Below, in pieces: positions 22,840 through 39,951 of a stretch of 64,000 bases of DNA (positions are counted from its first letter, which is position 1; every line of letters starts with the position of its first letter). Location: assembly GCA_022457155.1 (NCBI GenBank), contig JAJGOT010000346.1, forward strand, positions 551,501 to 615,500. The letters are read 5' to 3'. Source of the DNA: Cladopsammia gracilis (lineage: Eukaryota > Cnidaria > Anthozoa > Scleractinia > Dendrophylliidae). Below the pieces are notes generated by a model that worked only from the letters and a program-made list of their open reading frames with translations, had not been told where the DNA came from and made no database searches. The position numbers and the translations under genes were made by a program.

Positions 22840-23419
22840 AATAAATCAATAAAAATAAATCAATAAATGTTTAATGTAAAAAATGAAATAAATTAATGAG
22901 ATAGATTAATAAGAAAAAGTTAAGAAAGAAAAATTAAAAAAAACACTATTAGTCGAGACATTTTCGAATCACTATCGCAAATCAGTCGGAAGTCTTCGGT
23001 ACTCATCGGGATTTTTCGGAAAATGATCAGAAAAAATTGTAAAAAATTGTAGAAATCGTATTCTGTGTTGTTAATATAATATTTTATATTTCATTCTCCC
23101 CGCATTCGCGTATTATTATCTGTATTTATTTATTCGTGAGCTTAGATACGAGTTTATTCTTTGATTAAAGGAATGACTTAAGATGAAACTAAGGTTTAAG
23201 ACAATGTTCGGAAAATTTTCAGAAATCTTCGAAAAATGCTCGGACATTTTCGGAATTTGCAGAAATCTTATTTGCGCACTAATGTATTAATGTCTATATC
23301 TTTTTTATTCGTGATTTTATACTACAAGGAATGACTAATTAAGAATTGGTTCATGCTTAGCGTGCGTCTATCGAGTCAATGGATGCACGCCTGAAGTTTG
23401 GAGAGCACGAGAGAAGCCG
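22840..23419. other. AT-rich, no gene recognised
   Basis: Several variants of TTCGGAAAATTTTCAGAAAT recur between 22960 and 23270, which suggests a decayed short repeat. Nothing coding is seen. Confidence 0.4.
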
Positions 23420-23609
23420 AAGCCTGGCTTTCATATGATCGCTACGATAGTTGCGATCGCTGAAAAAAACGATCAGCGCTTGTAGCGAAATGGACTAAGC
23501 CACTATACAGCGATCGTTGCGATTGTGTTGAAAGTATGGAGAGTGGCTACAAGCGCTGAACGTTTTTTCAGCGATCTTTGCGATCGTAGCGATCCGGAAA
23601 CCAGGCTTA
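23420..23609. mobile_element. 190-bp MITE with terminal inverted repeats
   Basis: The ends AAGCCTGG...GATCGCTACGAT and ATCGTAGCGATC...CCAGGCTT face each other. GCGATCGCTGAAAAAAACG is repeated in inverse inside. The 60-70 codon frames over it are mirror artefacts. Confidence 0.75.
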
Positions 23610-24283
23610 AGAGTTGCTCGAGGTTGATAGGCGCGGGAATTTTTTGGTGGAAGTGCCAAGATTTCGAAGGCGACCCGACCAGATCCACTTCGTCCTCATC
23701 ACCTATCACTCGATAGAAATCTCGAGCTCATCATCTAATTGTTAAGTAGAAAGTGAGTAGAGTGAATAGCCTAATGGCGCCCGCTTCTTCGCGTTTTCGA
23801 AGTGTCTGTAAATACATGAAGCATCATTTTGCGAGGTCGAGAGTCCATTTCGAGGGTCGAGGGTACCAAGTCGAGGGTCAATGTTTTTTATACTTTTTAT
23901 TCTTTTTTTTTCTTGTAACGTAAGGTAAAAATTACGATTCTCTTCTTAGTAGAAGGAACAAAATAAATAAAGTTCATTGTTCTCGTTGTGAAGGAAAAGG
24001 GGAAGGTGTGTGTGTGTGTTTGTGTGCATGGCTGTATTCCCCGAGAGGCGGCTTTATTCGCAGGATACCTCTCTCTCACAGTCTCCCACCCCCCGCCCCC
24101 ATGACAGATGGCAGTATTTTCACAGGGGGTACCCCCCCCCCCCGCCTAGATGTGTTACAGTCCATCTCAGGTTCGCTCTTATTTAGATTTCCCAGACAGC
24201 TCAATGGTACCCATTTGTAACCATAGATCATGAGAAGAAATACTAGTGTTGAGTAAAATGTGTCAATTCTGTTATATTATCAG

Positions 24284-24459
<176 letters not shown>

Positions 24460-24561
24460 GTCGAACCGAACCGTATAGCTTTGTGAACAACAATCTCCAC
24501 CGCTGTTTAAAAAGCCGATTTATGGACAAAACGAAACATGCTTTGAAAACTTCCAGGAAAC

Positions 24562-25037
24562 AAATATGTTCGTCAACTTTGTTGATATGTAATATATTGA
24601 GAGTGTATTGAATAAAGAAAGTAATATGAATGAAGTCTGTTGTTTTGACTCGGGACAGTCGCACGACCGCAATATTTTATTTCTAACTGATAACCTAAAG
24701 TTAAAAGGGTAACGAAGTAAATTCCTCTCGAGTTGTAAACGCAAAGTCGCAAACGTTTTTCCTGGGCGGAGTTCTAATTAAGCTTTTGGTTTCCGGTAGA
24801 AAATAGGCCACGCCTGAGAGTTATAACCTGTTATAACCTGTTCACAGTCGTTTATCATGAGAACGAGTGCAAAGCGCTCGAAAAAAAATCGTGAATATAC
24901 ATTATGTTTTTATTCGCACTCTAACGAAATATAAATATATAAAATATAAATAACGAAACGAAATATGTTCGTCAACTTTGTTGACAATGTATTGAATAAA
25001 GAATGTATTGAATAAAGAAAGTAATATGAATTATGAG
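24562..25037. repeat. duplicated cathepsin 3'-UTR segment
   Basis: The phrase AAATATGTTCGTCAACTTTG followed by one or two TGTATTGAATAAAGAA blocks and GTAATATGAAT occurs at 24562-24637 and again at 24960-25033. About 300 bp of unrelated sequence separates the copies. Confidence 0.7.
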
Positions 25038-25143
25038 CATAATAAATCGTCTGTGAACAAACTAGCGGGTAAAGTCGGACAGCATGTCTAAGTCCGAAAA
25101 ATTGTCAAAGTCCGGAAAAAGTTGTAGCACAGGGTTACCATCC

Positions 25144-25307
25144 CAAGGGCGGATCCAGGATTTTTCTTAGGAGGGGGTGCACCTCTAAGGAATGACGTAA
25201 CCGCGTTTTTTTTTTCTTTTCTTTATAGAATACCAGTTATATTAGAAAGATGCAGGTCATCTCAGGGGGGTGCGCACCCCCTGCACCCCCCCCTAGATCC
25301 GCCCCTG
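25144..25307. mobile_element. 164-bp MITE, hAT-like ends
   Basis: The ends CAAGGGCGGATCCAGG and CCTAGATCCGCCCCTG are inverted. CCATCC lies just outside on both sides, giving at least 6 bp of the 8 bp expected for hAT target duplications. The GGGCGGATCCAGGATTTTT-type terminus is a common form in invertebrate MITEs (from memory). Confidence 0.75.
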
Positions 25308-25770
25308 CCATCCTCTGTGTGGTAGCTTGTGGTGTGCCGTGCAAGTGTAGTAAAGGGCGATCTTTGCTGACGTCATTGTTCACATTTTGCTTCATCAGCA
25401 TACGAATTTATGTAGAGAAGGCACCGTGCTATATACGAATTGACTTCAAAAGTTAAAAGAGCTTGTTAAACTTAGTAATCTATGCAATTTTCAGCTTTTT
25501 TCATGCAATCTTTAAGGAAATTTCTGCTGTTAAAAACTGCAAAATTGTTGGGTGGAAAAAGGGCTAATGAGCCATACATTCTTTGTAAAATTTTGAGTTT
25601 TTATAACAGCATTGCACGAAGTGTATCTAGTATATCGGGATCAAATTTCCAGAGAAAGCTAATTGTGCTATGCCCTTTCAATATTCAAAGTTGATTTTTT
25701 TGTAGCTAGGTAAGAGAATGAGTCGTATATGCTAATGAGGCAAAAATGGTAAACAAAGATTCCCCTATAG

Positions 25771-25899
25771 AGGTTTTGCACGGCAGCCATGTTGCATGGC
25801 AGGAACAATAGATTCTTTTCCCCATGGGAAAGAATGTTCTTTCTAATGCAGAAAATTTTCATTGTTCTTGCCATGCAACATGGCTGCCGCGCAAAACCT
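25771..25899. mobile_element. 129-bp palindromic MITE
   Basis: The arms AGGTTTTGCACGGCAGCCAT and the inverse at the right end extend through TTGCATGGCAGGAACAAT, about 39 bp each with one mismatch. The flanks read TATAG and GTATA. Confidence 0.8.
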
Positions 25900-26569
25900 G
25901 TATACGCCGATACGGCAATTACAGATGCATAGCGAACCACACAAAGGATGGTAAGCCTGTGGTTGTAGCTGTTCATCTTTCTGTTGTTTTAGTAGCCAGA
26001 GTGTTGGGCGCTCCTTCCTCGCTCCTCCTCCTTTGCGCGTGACACTAAATCCCCTCTTTTTCTTCTTCTTCTTCTTCTTCTTGCAACATAACAAACCATC
26101 GGCCTCTCGACAAATGTATGACAACAAACTTGGGGAGTATAAAAGTTTATGAAGTGGCTGAACGTAACTGGTTTACGATTATAAGAAGCATTCTGATTGG
26201 TTTCCTGGATGGTCCAAATGTTGATTTCACTGACCTGTTTTTTTTGTTGTTGTTTAGTTTTTTAACTGATTGTAGAAAAAAATACTGTTTTGTAAGAAGT
26301 AAAAACTCCTCCGGAATGTCTTATGCTACAATTAAAATAAATAAATCTTTGTTCTCGACTTTTGTCTCTGTAGCGCTCTTGCTGGCCAAGAGAAGCGTTC
26401 GCGCCGTTATATATGGATCTCAAGCTCGTTCAACAATATTTAATGCTGGTTGATTTTTTTATGTTTTTAAGACAACCCCCCGCCCCAACCCCCCTCCCCC
26501 CCCCCCCCAACACCACCACCACCACCACTCTTGCAGTACGTGTTTTACAGTATTTGACCAGTTAAAAGA
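25900..26569. other. no gene; simple repeats
   Basis: A (TTC)n run at about 26057-26082 and a C-rich run followed by (CAC)n at 26478-26528. A 111-codon frame (26118-26453) has no recognised domain. Confidence 0.4.
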
Positions 26570-27710
26570 GGAGGCCCTTCACGCTCTTTTCAGTATAAGA
26601 AAACATAGAAATTTCAGTAAATTGACCCCATTCCCGGCAAGTAAACTCTTTGACACGATGATCTCCCCAATTTTGACAAATAATAGCGAAGTCTGGGGGT
26701 GTGTACGCAAAACTCGCAGATTGAAAAAAATCCATTTACAATTCTGCAAACGTTATCTAGAAGTAGGCAATAAGGCATCAAATGTAGCATGTAGAGCTGA
26801 ACTTGGTAGGTTTCTTCTTATTATATTGCTATTAATCAGGATCGGCCAGGGGGGTAGTGGAATACCAATATACCCGAAAAAAATCGACAAAATACCCCAA
26901 AATACCCCAAATTCCTCCAAATATACCCAAAAATAATCGAAGCTTTCAATACTTTATACCTGAAATTCAAAGAAAGTGATATATTGAATACCCATATTTA
27001 AGCTGCAATATACCGTATACCCGATTTAAAACGCCCCTGAATACCGAATACCCCAAAACCCTGGCCGACCCATCAGAAAATAATTAGTTATACCTTATAC
27101 GGCTTCAAAGAAGGGACAATGTAAAAATAGCTTCTATTCTAATCTTATAAGGATATCCGAATTCTATAATTTGCTTGATTTTGACCCTATTTTCTTAACT
27201 GACACTAAAATCAAACATTATGTAAACTCAATGCAACAAAAATAAATCCTATATTGGCAACATACCATATGCATTCAACGCTCTAAGAAACTCGAATTTT
27301 ATAATATCTTTAAGAACGAATATACACCTTCTCATTACTTAGACCTTACAAGAAATCAAATGACAGAAAACAATTAGTAAAATTTCGTATAAATAATCAT
27401 AAATTAATGATTGAAATTGGAAGATATGAACAATTTACGAGAGATGATATATAGATTCTGCTCTACTTGTAAATCTGATGAAATTGAAGATGAAATTCTA
27501 TTTCTTTTCCACTGTCCTAAATACCCAATTCTTAGAGACGGATTTTACAGGAAAATAGGGCATCACCTACCAAATATAAAACAGTTACCTCCTCCTGAAG
27601 TTACCAATGAATTAATGAACTCTCGTAATTACTTTGTAAATATTCAAATGTTAAAATTCATACTTCCATGTTTAGATCTTCGCAATAATCAAATTACCAA
27701 TCCAAACTAA
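26570..27710 (+). pseudogene. LINE ORF2 C-terminal remnant
   Basis: Decayed plus-strand remnants of a non-LTR retrotransposon. KLFDTMISPILTNNSEVWG (from about 26646) is the region after the RT domain and aligns by eye with KLFDSLFSPFLLYNSEVWG in the LINE at 9870-9925. The 3' piece (27411-27710) has a Cys/His cluster, CSTCKSDEIEDEILFLFHCP, typical of LINE C-termini. Stops and frameshifts lie between them, and a short TIR element is inserted at 26840-27071. It ends near 27710 before a (TTG)n-like tail at about 27824. Confidence 0.75.
26840..27071. mobile_element. 232-bp TIR element inside the LINE remnant
   Basis: The ends ATCGGCCAGGG and CCCTGGCCGA are inverted. The interior repeats ATACCCCAAAA-type phrases. 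ATCAG flanks both sides (26835-26839 and 27072-27076), a clean 5-bp direct repeat, and removing the element rejoins the LINE frame context. Confidence 0.75.
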
Positions 27711-27714
27711 TGTA

Positions 27715-28129
27715 TCTTAATTGTACTTTCCCATTCTTTATTACATTATTGTTATTTCATTTTGTTATGTTGTAATGCTTATAAGCAATACTGTAAGGAT
27801 TATAGTCATGCAAATAAAGCTACTTGTTGTTGTTGTTGTATTGCATTTTTCTTTTCAGAAAGTGTGCTTTTGTTCTCATCTCAAATACTTCAGCAGTGTG
27901 CTTCCTGCGGTGGGAAAAAGTTCTCTTTTTGGTCTGATTTTTTAATGATAAAGTTTTGATGTTCTTGCTACTGTTGAGTCATCGTTGTCTCAATCAAAAC
28001 AAGGTCACGAGCCGTGGCGCGACATTCCTCTTGTTGTTGTTCTTGTTAATCGAGCCATTGTCACAAGAGTGGCGCGACACTCCTCGTGACTGCATCATGC
28101 ATCACTGGAAAGTCTTGTGACCTTCTCAG
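27715..28129. other. cathepsin 5' flank
   Basis: Contains the LINE tail, then a local direct repeat with GTGGCGCGACA and TCCTCGTGAC phrases at 28002-28087. No gene is seen. Confidence 0.4.
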
Positions 28130-28240
28130 GCAAAGTATTTATAACTCTTTGTGACAAGATTATTTTCATTCGTTTCCTGAGCCCTTGTAGACAAGCGTCT
28201 TCTTAAGTTTCTTACCAATTTCTCTAACTTACGCAGCAAA
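28130..28240 (+). promoter_or_regulatory. likely core promoter and 5' UTR of the first cathepsin L gene
   Basis: A TATA-like TATTTATAA (28136-28144) lies about 97 bp before the ATG. The leader contains no upstream ATG after 28170 and runs into GCAAAATGA at the start. This is predicted from sequence only. Confidence 0.35.
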
Positions 28241-31190
28241 ATGAAGGGATCTTTTGCCTTCTTGTGTTGCTTGGCAGTAGCAAGCGGCTTCGTTCTCAAG
28301 CTCGATGAAGATGTCCAGTGGAAAGCTTGGAAATCTTTTCACAGCAAAACCTACGCCACAAAGAGCGAGGAGACTGCGAGAAAAGCAATCTGGAGTGACA
28401 ACCTCAAGGTAAGAAACTAGAAAACCAAACTCCCAGGTGTGAAATGAAAAAGTGCAGCAAACTGAAAGGTTCTCGATTATTTCCATCACTAGCTCATGTG
28501 AACACTTATGCAGATCAGGGTCTCCCAGATTTTACAGATCTGCTAGCCAAATAAGAGCAATTTTTCTGGTATTAGTGTTCATGTTACCCAGGTACTGAAA
28601 GCGTCTTTTGAAAGTTGTTCAAGAAATCAAAATACAATGCACAATAATTTTTTCTGAGGCTCACTAGCTAAATTGCCTCTAGCTAGTTATGGAGTGCGTG
28701 CCAAAGAATGCGTGCCAGCCGAAAGGGCGTAGAATCCTTCGCTTTTCGCAGTCCTGACTAAGACTTTATTATGTTTTTATACTAGAAAATTGCCGAGTAT
28801 AATGCTGAAGGTCACTCGCATGTCTTGGCCATGAACCAATTTGGAGACCTTACGCAAGATGAATACCGCTACTTTTACTTGGGAATGCGAAGCCACTTCT
28901 CCAGCGAAAGCAAGATAAACGGCTCGACTTACCTAGAACCCTGTCACGTGACGCTACCAGCTGAAGTTGATTGGAGACAAGAAGGCTACGTTACAGGCGT
29001 TAAAAATCAAGGTATGGTAATTCGCAAAATTCGCGCCAAAATGCCAGGGTTAAAAAATAATTTACTGCAAGCATATTTGCCATGATTTCGCTAGTATTGG
29101 ATACAAAATAAATTTAGCTAAGGGCGGTTGAAGAGCAAGTAAAGGAAAATTCTCCTAAGAAGTTTAACTTCCAAGAGTTTTAACTCCGTGATTCCCACGA
29201 GAGGTGTACTCAGGTATCAGTATTAGTCACGGCGTTTTTATCAGTTTGATTTAGCGATTTGGAGACTTTTTGGGGGTTTAAAATGAAAGCTACCTAGAAG
29301 CAAGTTCTTGTCTTTGGAACATGGACTGTCTTGGCAGTGAACGAGAGTTGATCAAAATAATAATCGATATTTTTTTGTTACTCAGGCCAATGTGGGTCTT
29401 GCTGGGCTTTCAGTACAACAGGATCACTAGAAGGACAACACTTCAAGAAAACAGGACAACTTGTCTCACTAAGTGAACAGAATCTTGTTGACTGCTCCAC
29501 CAGTTATGGCAATCATGGCTGCCAGGGTGGACTCATGGATTATGCTTTCAAGTACATCAAAGCTAATGGAGGAATCGATACCGAGGCTAGTTATCCGTAT
29601 GAGGCTCGTAACGACGTGTGTCGATTTCAAGCAAGCAACGTTGGAGCTACTGACACTGGTAAGGTATACTGAAATAGTATTTAAAGCTGATTGTAACATT
29701 TACATATTATTTCTTAAGAGTGTTACTGATTGCTCACACTCAAGGATTTCCTCCAAACCTAGAAACATTAGAACCACCATGCACACAGATGTAGAATTCA
29801 GTTTGAATGGTGGCACACTCACATGATCAAAAGATAGAATCATCTTGAACTGAGTATAATAAACAGAGCTTAATAAAAAGGAAAGTACTATTCCATATAG
29901 TTCTATTATTTTGATGATCTCCGCATATTTATCATGCTACTTTATCATGTTACTTTTTATCTTTATTATCTTGTAGCGGACCTGCAAATTAGCTGGTTTG
30001 TTCCTGCAGATTTTTCCGGTCAAATCTGCAGAACTAACCGATACTACAGCTAAGGGCCTGTTTATATGGTCTCAGGTACCCGAGACACCCCCTCCCCCCC
30101 CCCCCCCCCCCCCCCGAGACAACTTTGCCAAGTGTTTATATGAGAAATGTTGTTCCTGCTGACCGAGTCAAAGTTGACCGGCCTACTTAAATATTCACAA
30201 CGCTGCGTAAAGATTCAAATCTAAAGTTCCCCTTTGTATTTTTGCTTTAATGTGGTCTTTTTTTTTATTGAAAATTCCCGTTGATTCATATTTTGTTCGA
30301 ATCGGTTTTTTTAAAACAATACTGGCCAAAACTGGTCTCATCGTGACAGGCAGAGTTATGAACTCCAAATACAGCTATCGTCCATGTATACCTGTTCTTT
30401 TGACTTTGTTTCATTCATTCGATCACTGTGGGCTTTGTTGATTTACATTTTACTTCTTTAATGCGAATTTGTGTTCTTAAACCTAATAACTTGGCTTTAA
30501 GTGACACGCAGAACGCCGTGAGTTGTCCCGGGTAGGCGAGCAAAAGTGTTTATATGAGAAAAAGTTGTCCCGCCTGCCAGGGTTACCCTACCTGCCGAGG
30601 CGAGACAACTCGCCCAACCGAGTTGTCTCGCCCCCCGAGACGAGTTCTCGATACTCATGTAAACGGTTGGTTGAATTTTTCAAAGAAATAAGTGAAAAGT
30701 CAGCTCGGCCAGGATAATCGGTGGAGGGTTGTCTCGGTTACCCGAGACCATATAAACAGGCCCAAAGTGCATCGACCACATTAAATAGATCGTCTATTGT
30801 CTATCTCAATGGTCATACTTTTAATGACTCTATCCATAGATTAAAAAATTAGACAAAAAGCCTTATGTCATCGTCTGTCTATTTTATCTTTACAGGATTC
30901 GTAGATATTCCCCGAGGAAGCGAGGCATCCCTTCAGTCTGCCACGGCCACAGTAGGACCAATCTCCGTCGCTATTGATGCTAGCCATATGTCGTTTCAGT
31001 TCTACCACAGTGGAGTTTATAATGAACCGTAAGTGTTTGATTACTGAACTGTTTGTTAACCATGTGTAAACTAAGTCAATACTGTGAGCATCGTACCTTG
31101 CGCAGAAAAGAATCGTTAGTGGATATAGTGATCTCGTCCCCCCCCCCCCCCCCCCGGGGGATCTCGTGCGCGGGAATCTCCACCGTCTCC

Positions 31191-31221
<31 letters not shown>

Positions 31222-31908
31222 TTTATTTAAAAAACACGGTAAATACATCAGGCATTAACAATTTAATATAAACTACAACTTAATAAGAAACTATGTATGT
31301 AAATTAATCTTCTATAATTTAAAAATATAACTAACTATTAAAGAAAAGTAAACTAAAATGAAGCCTGTTTTACATGAATGCCGTGTCGGAATTAATTAAG
31401 AATCGTCGGAAATGTTGCCTGCCTAGCAGCTGAGGGTAGACTGTTCCAGAGGACTCCCCTGTTCTCGCGCCCGCCACGGAAGAGATCAAATGGAGCGCGA
31501 TCTAGGGGATGGAAATGGAGAGTCGCTTGGATCCCTCTGCCCTCTTTCTTTAATCCCCTTCTTTAATTACTCCAAGATTGTTAACCTAGACAGGAACAGG
31601 GATAACAGGAAAAAAGAGGCCTGGTATTCAGGTTAATCTAACGCCATGTTTGCGAAAAGAAAATTTAGTAATGTTTCTCGTTACAAACTTGTGAATGTCA
31701 TCTTTGTTCTAACTATAGATCCTGCAGTAGCACTCAACTTGATCATGGTGTTCTTGTCGTTGGATACGGAACCTATCAAGGCCAGGACTACTGGCTTGTC
31801 AAGAACTCCTGGGGGACCGGCTGGGGATTACAGGGCTACATCATGATGTCACGAAACAGAAATAACCAGTGTGGAATTGCCACGAGCGCTAGCTATCCGC
31901 TTGTTTGA
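28241..31908 (+). CDS. cathepsin L-like cysteine protease, gene 1 (five exons)
   Basis: Papain-family (C1A) endopeptidase made as a secreted or lysosomal zymogen. Exons 28241-28408, 28786-29011, 29386-29658, 30896-31028 and 31719-31908 join at GT-AG borders to give 329 residues, the normal cathepsin L length. The N-terminus is a signal peptide ([16 protein letters not shown]). The propeptide has an ERFNIN-type helix (E..R..IW..N across exons 1 and 2) and AMNQFGDLT. The mature enzyme should begin near LPAEVDWR. The catalytic residues are present: Gln in [13 protein letters not shown]137, H276 in [11 protein letters not shown] and N296 in [17 protein letters not shown] is cathepsin L-like. An AATAAA lies at 32011-32016. 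Intron 3 hosts a 710-bp TIR element and intron 4 an (ATC)n-tailed repeat. It appears functional. Confidence 0.93.
30054..30763. mobile_element. 710-bp TIR element in intron 3 of cathepsin gene 1
   Basis: The ends GGGCCTGTTTATATGGTCTC and GAGACCATATAAACAGGCCC are perfect inverses. The interior has further GAGACAACT/AGTTGTCTC pairs and a long C run, with no transposase. The paralogous intron of gene 2 (near 37775) has GCTAAGTCCATCGATCA without interruption, so it is the empty site. The flanking trinucleotides TAA and AAA would fit a slightly eroded 3-bp target duplication (Harbinger-like). Confidence 0.85.
31190..31400. repeat. (ATC)n microsatellite with an attached CTTTATTTAAA..CACGG repeat
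   Basis: About ten ATC units are followed by CTTTATTTAAAAAACACGGT and, further on, by a GCCGTGT phrase. The same order (microsatellite, CTTTATTTAAACACGGT, then TTTGCCGTGTGG) occurs at 32200-32340 behind (ACAT)n. Both look like minus-strand insertions of one retroposon family, with the microsatellite as its tail. Confidence 0.55.
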
Positions 31909-32199
31909 TTTATAATGAATCTGATATAATTATTATAGTATTTTCGGGAAAGAACAGTCTTATGTTGCAGAAAAGTATATTTTCCAAGTATATAGTTAGA
32001 CCATATTTTGAATAAAAGAAGCAATGTGAATGAAAAAGACGTCAGTGAAATGATGATTTCCTTTTAAAAACTTTCTTAGTAGTCCACCTTGTCCCGTTGA
32101 TACCGGCTAAACTCGATGGCGGATATAGGGGAGGGGGCGGTAAACCTCCCTCCACCCCACCCCCTCCCTATCTCTTTATCTTTTTTTATCTTTTACAGC

Positions 32200-32340
32200 C
32201 TACATACATACATACATACATACATACATACATACATACATACATACATGCATACATACATAACTTTATTTAAACACGGTAAAAACATCAGTTACAAAGA
32301 CAGATAAAAACTGATTTACATGTTTGCCGTGTGGGAGTAC
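32200..32340. repeat. (ACAT)n microsatellite with the same attached repeat
   Basis: Some 17 ACAT units (32203-32262) are followed by the shared ACTTTATTTAAACACGGTAA segment and TGCCGTGTGGGA. See the related copy in intron 4 of cathepsin gene 1. Confidence 0.6.
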
Positions 32341-32518
32341 GAGGAGGACATAAGGCGACTGATTTCGCCTCTCACATTCCGCTCTCTGGCTTTTACTTCC
32401 GGTAACTTAAAGGAGCTTATTACCCCTGGAACTGATCAACCCTCGAATGAACACCTTCCATACAACAAAATGTCCATTTCCGGTATGTAGCTTATGCAGT
32501 GAGTTTTAATCCTGAGCA

Positions 32519-32815
32519 GGGGGGGGGGGTGGGTTACTCAGCAAAGTTTTGTTTGGGGATGCTCCGCCCCATTTTTGACGGAAAAGGTTACCCCTTCAAA
32601 ACAAACTTTAATAGACGAATTAGTCATTGCGCGCTTCTTTTTCAGATATTTTGAAAGGCCCTTTTCATATACCTAAATAGCAGTTTTTCCCACCCTTTTC
32701 TATACTTCAACTCTTAAAAATCCCTACTCTTTTATATACCTCCAGCCTCAAAAAGGCACCCCTTTCGGGCGGAGCATCCCCGTATAGCCCATTATAGGGA
32801 GTACCCCCACCCCCG
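32519..32815. mobile_element. 297-bp TIR element, G-rich ends
   Basis: The ends GGGGGTGGGTTACTC and GAGTACCCCCACCCCC are inverted (GAGT/ACTC adjoining the G/C runs). Inner partners GGGGATGCTCCGCCC and GGGCGGAGCATCCCC follow. The middle repeats TTCATATACCT-like phrases. A half copy lies at 10128-10420. Confidence 0.75.
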
Positions 32816-33787
32816 GAGGTTTTAATACATATTTGGATCCATAAGAGAAGAAACAATTGCAGCATTCTGGCTACTTTCTCAAAAATTTACTTCTTTCTCA
32901 CGGTAGCTAACCTCTAGCTCTGAAATAGTAGTTCGTACGGCAACATCGACGGCCTCGCCAGAAACAGCCATTTGCGTTTTGATCGTGTGCTGACTACAAA
33001 ATCATTTAAACAAGTTCCTAGTTAATTTATGGAAGTAGGCATGGTCGAACCTTTATTTTTGATTTAAATAAAAAATTGAAAATCGACGTCCGTTTTGGAT
33101 TTCCTTTTTCTTTTCAGAAGAAATAGAAAAATGCAATATCAAAACAAAATCAGAATAGGAAATGCATTTCTCATTTTTACCGTCAACAATTAAAAGAAAA
33201 TTAAACAACCGACATCACTCTTTCACTAACAACTGAAACCAATGCACTTGAGGGGACAAAAGCAATTCAGAAGGGGAGGGTGTGCTTGGATCAAAGTACG
33301 TAAATAAGGGGCATCCCATTCCCTACCCACTGCGGCATAAGCGATCCACACGCGATCCACACGCGATTGCCACGCGAATCCGCGTGACAAATTTATAAAC
33401 CTCGCTTCGCGAGGAATTAGGCAAATCCTCTGGGACCAGGATAGCAAGATGTAAGTTTGTCTTTTGCTGATTCTCGATCTCAGCCGTGCTAGCCTGCGCT
33501 CAGAAGTCTCTTATTTCCTATTTCCTTACGCGCGATTCCCCATTTGTCAAAACTGAGTCACGTGGTTAATAAACAAAACCCTGCCTCATTTACATATCCG
33601 TCTGCAAAGTGTTTTGTTGAATCATGATATGATGGTCACTTGATGTTGAAAATGATACCCTCCTGCACAATCAAGCGAAAGTCTTGTTTGTGACTTTAAA
33701 TTGTCAGCATTCCGGATTTAGGTGACTGTCTCGGATTTGTACTCTTATACAGAGAATTAGAACAACTCAATTTGTACGGCGTCAAAT
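32816..33787. other. intergenic between the two cathepsin genes
   Basis: No gene is seen. A local CGCGATCCACACGCGAT repeat lies near 33343-33368. The last 60 bp before the next ATG are the presumed 5' UTR of gene 2. Confidence 0.4.
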
Positions 33788-38915
<5,128 letters not shown>

Positions 38916-38942
38916 TTTAAAATGAATCTGATATAATTGTTA

Positions 38943-39401
38943 TTAAGTAACAATCCGTGTAAGAAGTAGGCAATTCTCTATTGTTCCGATGCATCTCGCT
39001 TTCCCCACATAAGAATGTTTAGATTTTCGTACTGAGAATACGTCAACCTATGGACAACATGGTTTTGAAATAAAATTTACTGAAACTTTATTTTAAAGCG
39101 ATGTTTCTTTTGTGTTACAAGATTTCATCCAATCGTGAGACTCCAAAACAATGGCCAACAAAGACTTCTAATTTTCCATGTTCCCCACATAGAATTTCTG
39201 TTGCATTAAAAATCACAATAGTTTTCACTAAAAGGGAATCAATTAGTAAACTAGAGATAAATAAATGCGCTGCCTGATGAAGTTATGGTAGATTTTCATG
39301 TTTTAGCCAATGAGGTTGACGGTTTCAACAATAGCACAATTCACACCTTTCTGCATTCCGTGCATTTGGGTTGCCTACTTCTTACACGGATTGTTACTTA
39401 A
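38943..39401. mobile_element. 459-bp TIR element in the 3' UTR region of cathepsin gene 2
   Basis: The ends TTAAGTAACAATCCGTGTAA and TTACACGGATTGTTACTTAA are perfect inverses that continue through GAAGTAGGCAA. Gene 1 shows the unoccupied site (TATAATTATTATAGTATTTT, about 31925), so the insertion postdates the duplication. TTAA or TA is the target. The element brings an AATAAA at about 39069-39074, which may shorten the mRNA. It has no coding capacity. Confidence 0.85.
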
Positions 39402-39518
39402 TAGTATTTTTGTGAAGGAACAGTCTCTGTTGCTATTAAAGATTTTTTTATGTTGCAGAAGAATATATTGTCCAAGTATATAGTAACAATATATCGAAGC
39501 AATGTGAATAAATGAAAG

Positions 39519-39951
39519 GGCTCAAGAGCCTTCTCGTGAATACGAAACAACGTAAAAGTAAGTCCACAGATTGGTTTTCATCAGTTTCCATACTGGGTTT
39601 AAGTCTTAGCTTGACATAAATATTCATTGTGTGTTCTTTGTAAAGTATGGTAATAAAGTGTGTGAAACTAGACTGTCTGGACAACTGCGGAATGACGTAA
39701 TACACTGGGGAATTCAAATACAGTCACATCTGAGTGATTACTCGAGTGAAAATTTGCATAATTGTCCCCTTATAGGGATGATATCTGTTTACAAACATTC
39801 TTTTTGTTATTCAAATGTGCCAACCACTGGAACAAAAGAACCCTTTGTATCGGCAGCCAATAAGGCTCTGGTTGGCACATTAATAACAATTGGTGACGAC
39901 ATTGTTATCTTCCCTATACTATATCTCGTTCAACGCTTCGCCTGTTCACGA
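39519..39951. mobile_element. second insertion downstream of cathepsin gene 2, about 430 bp
   Basis: Gene 1 reads GTGAATGAAAAAGACGTCAG continuously (near 32030), whereas here GTGAATAAATGAAA and AAAAAGACGTCAATG are separated by about 430 bp. The ends show only short inverse phrases (CTCGTGAA and TTCACGAG). The class is unknown. A 114-codon plus frame inside has no recognised domain. Confidence 0.7.

Noticed and set aside
28229..28489. 86-codon minus frame over the first cathepsin exon
   Set aside because: Antisense shadow of exon 1; the spliced plus-strand gene has family motifs and correct splice sites.
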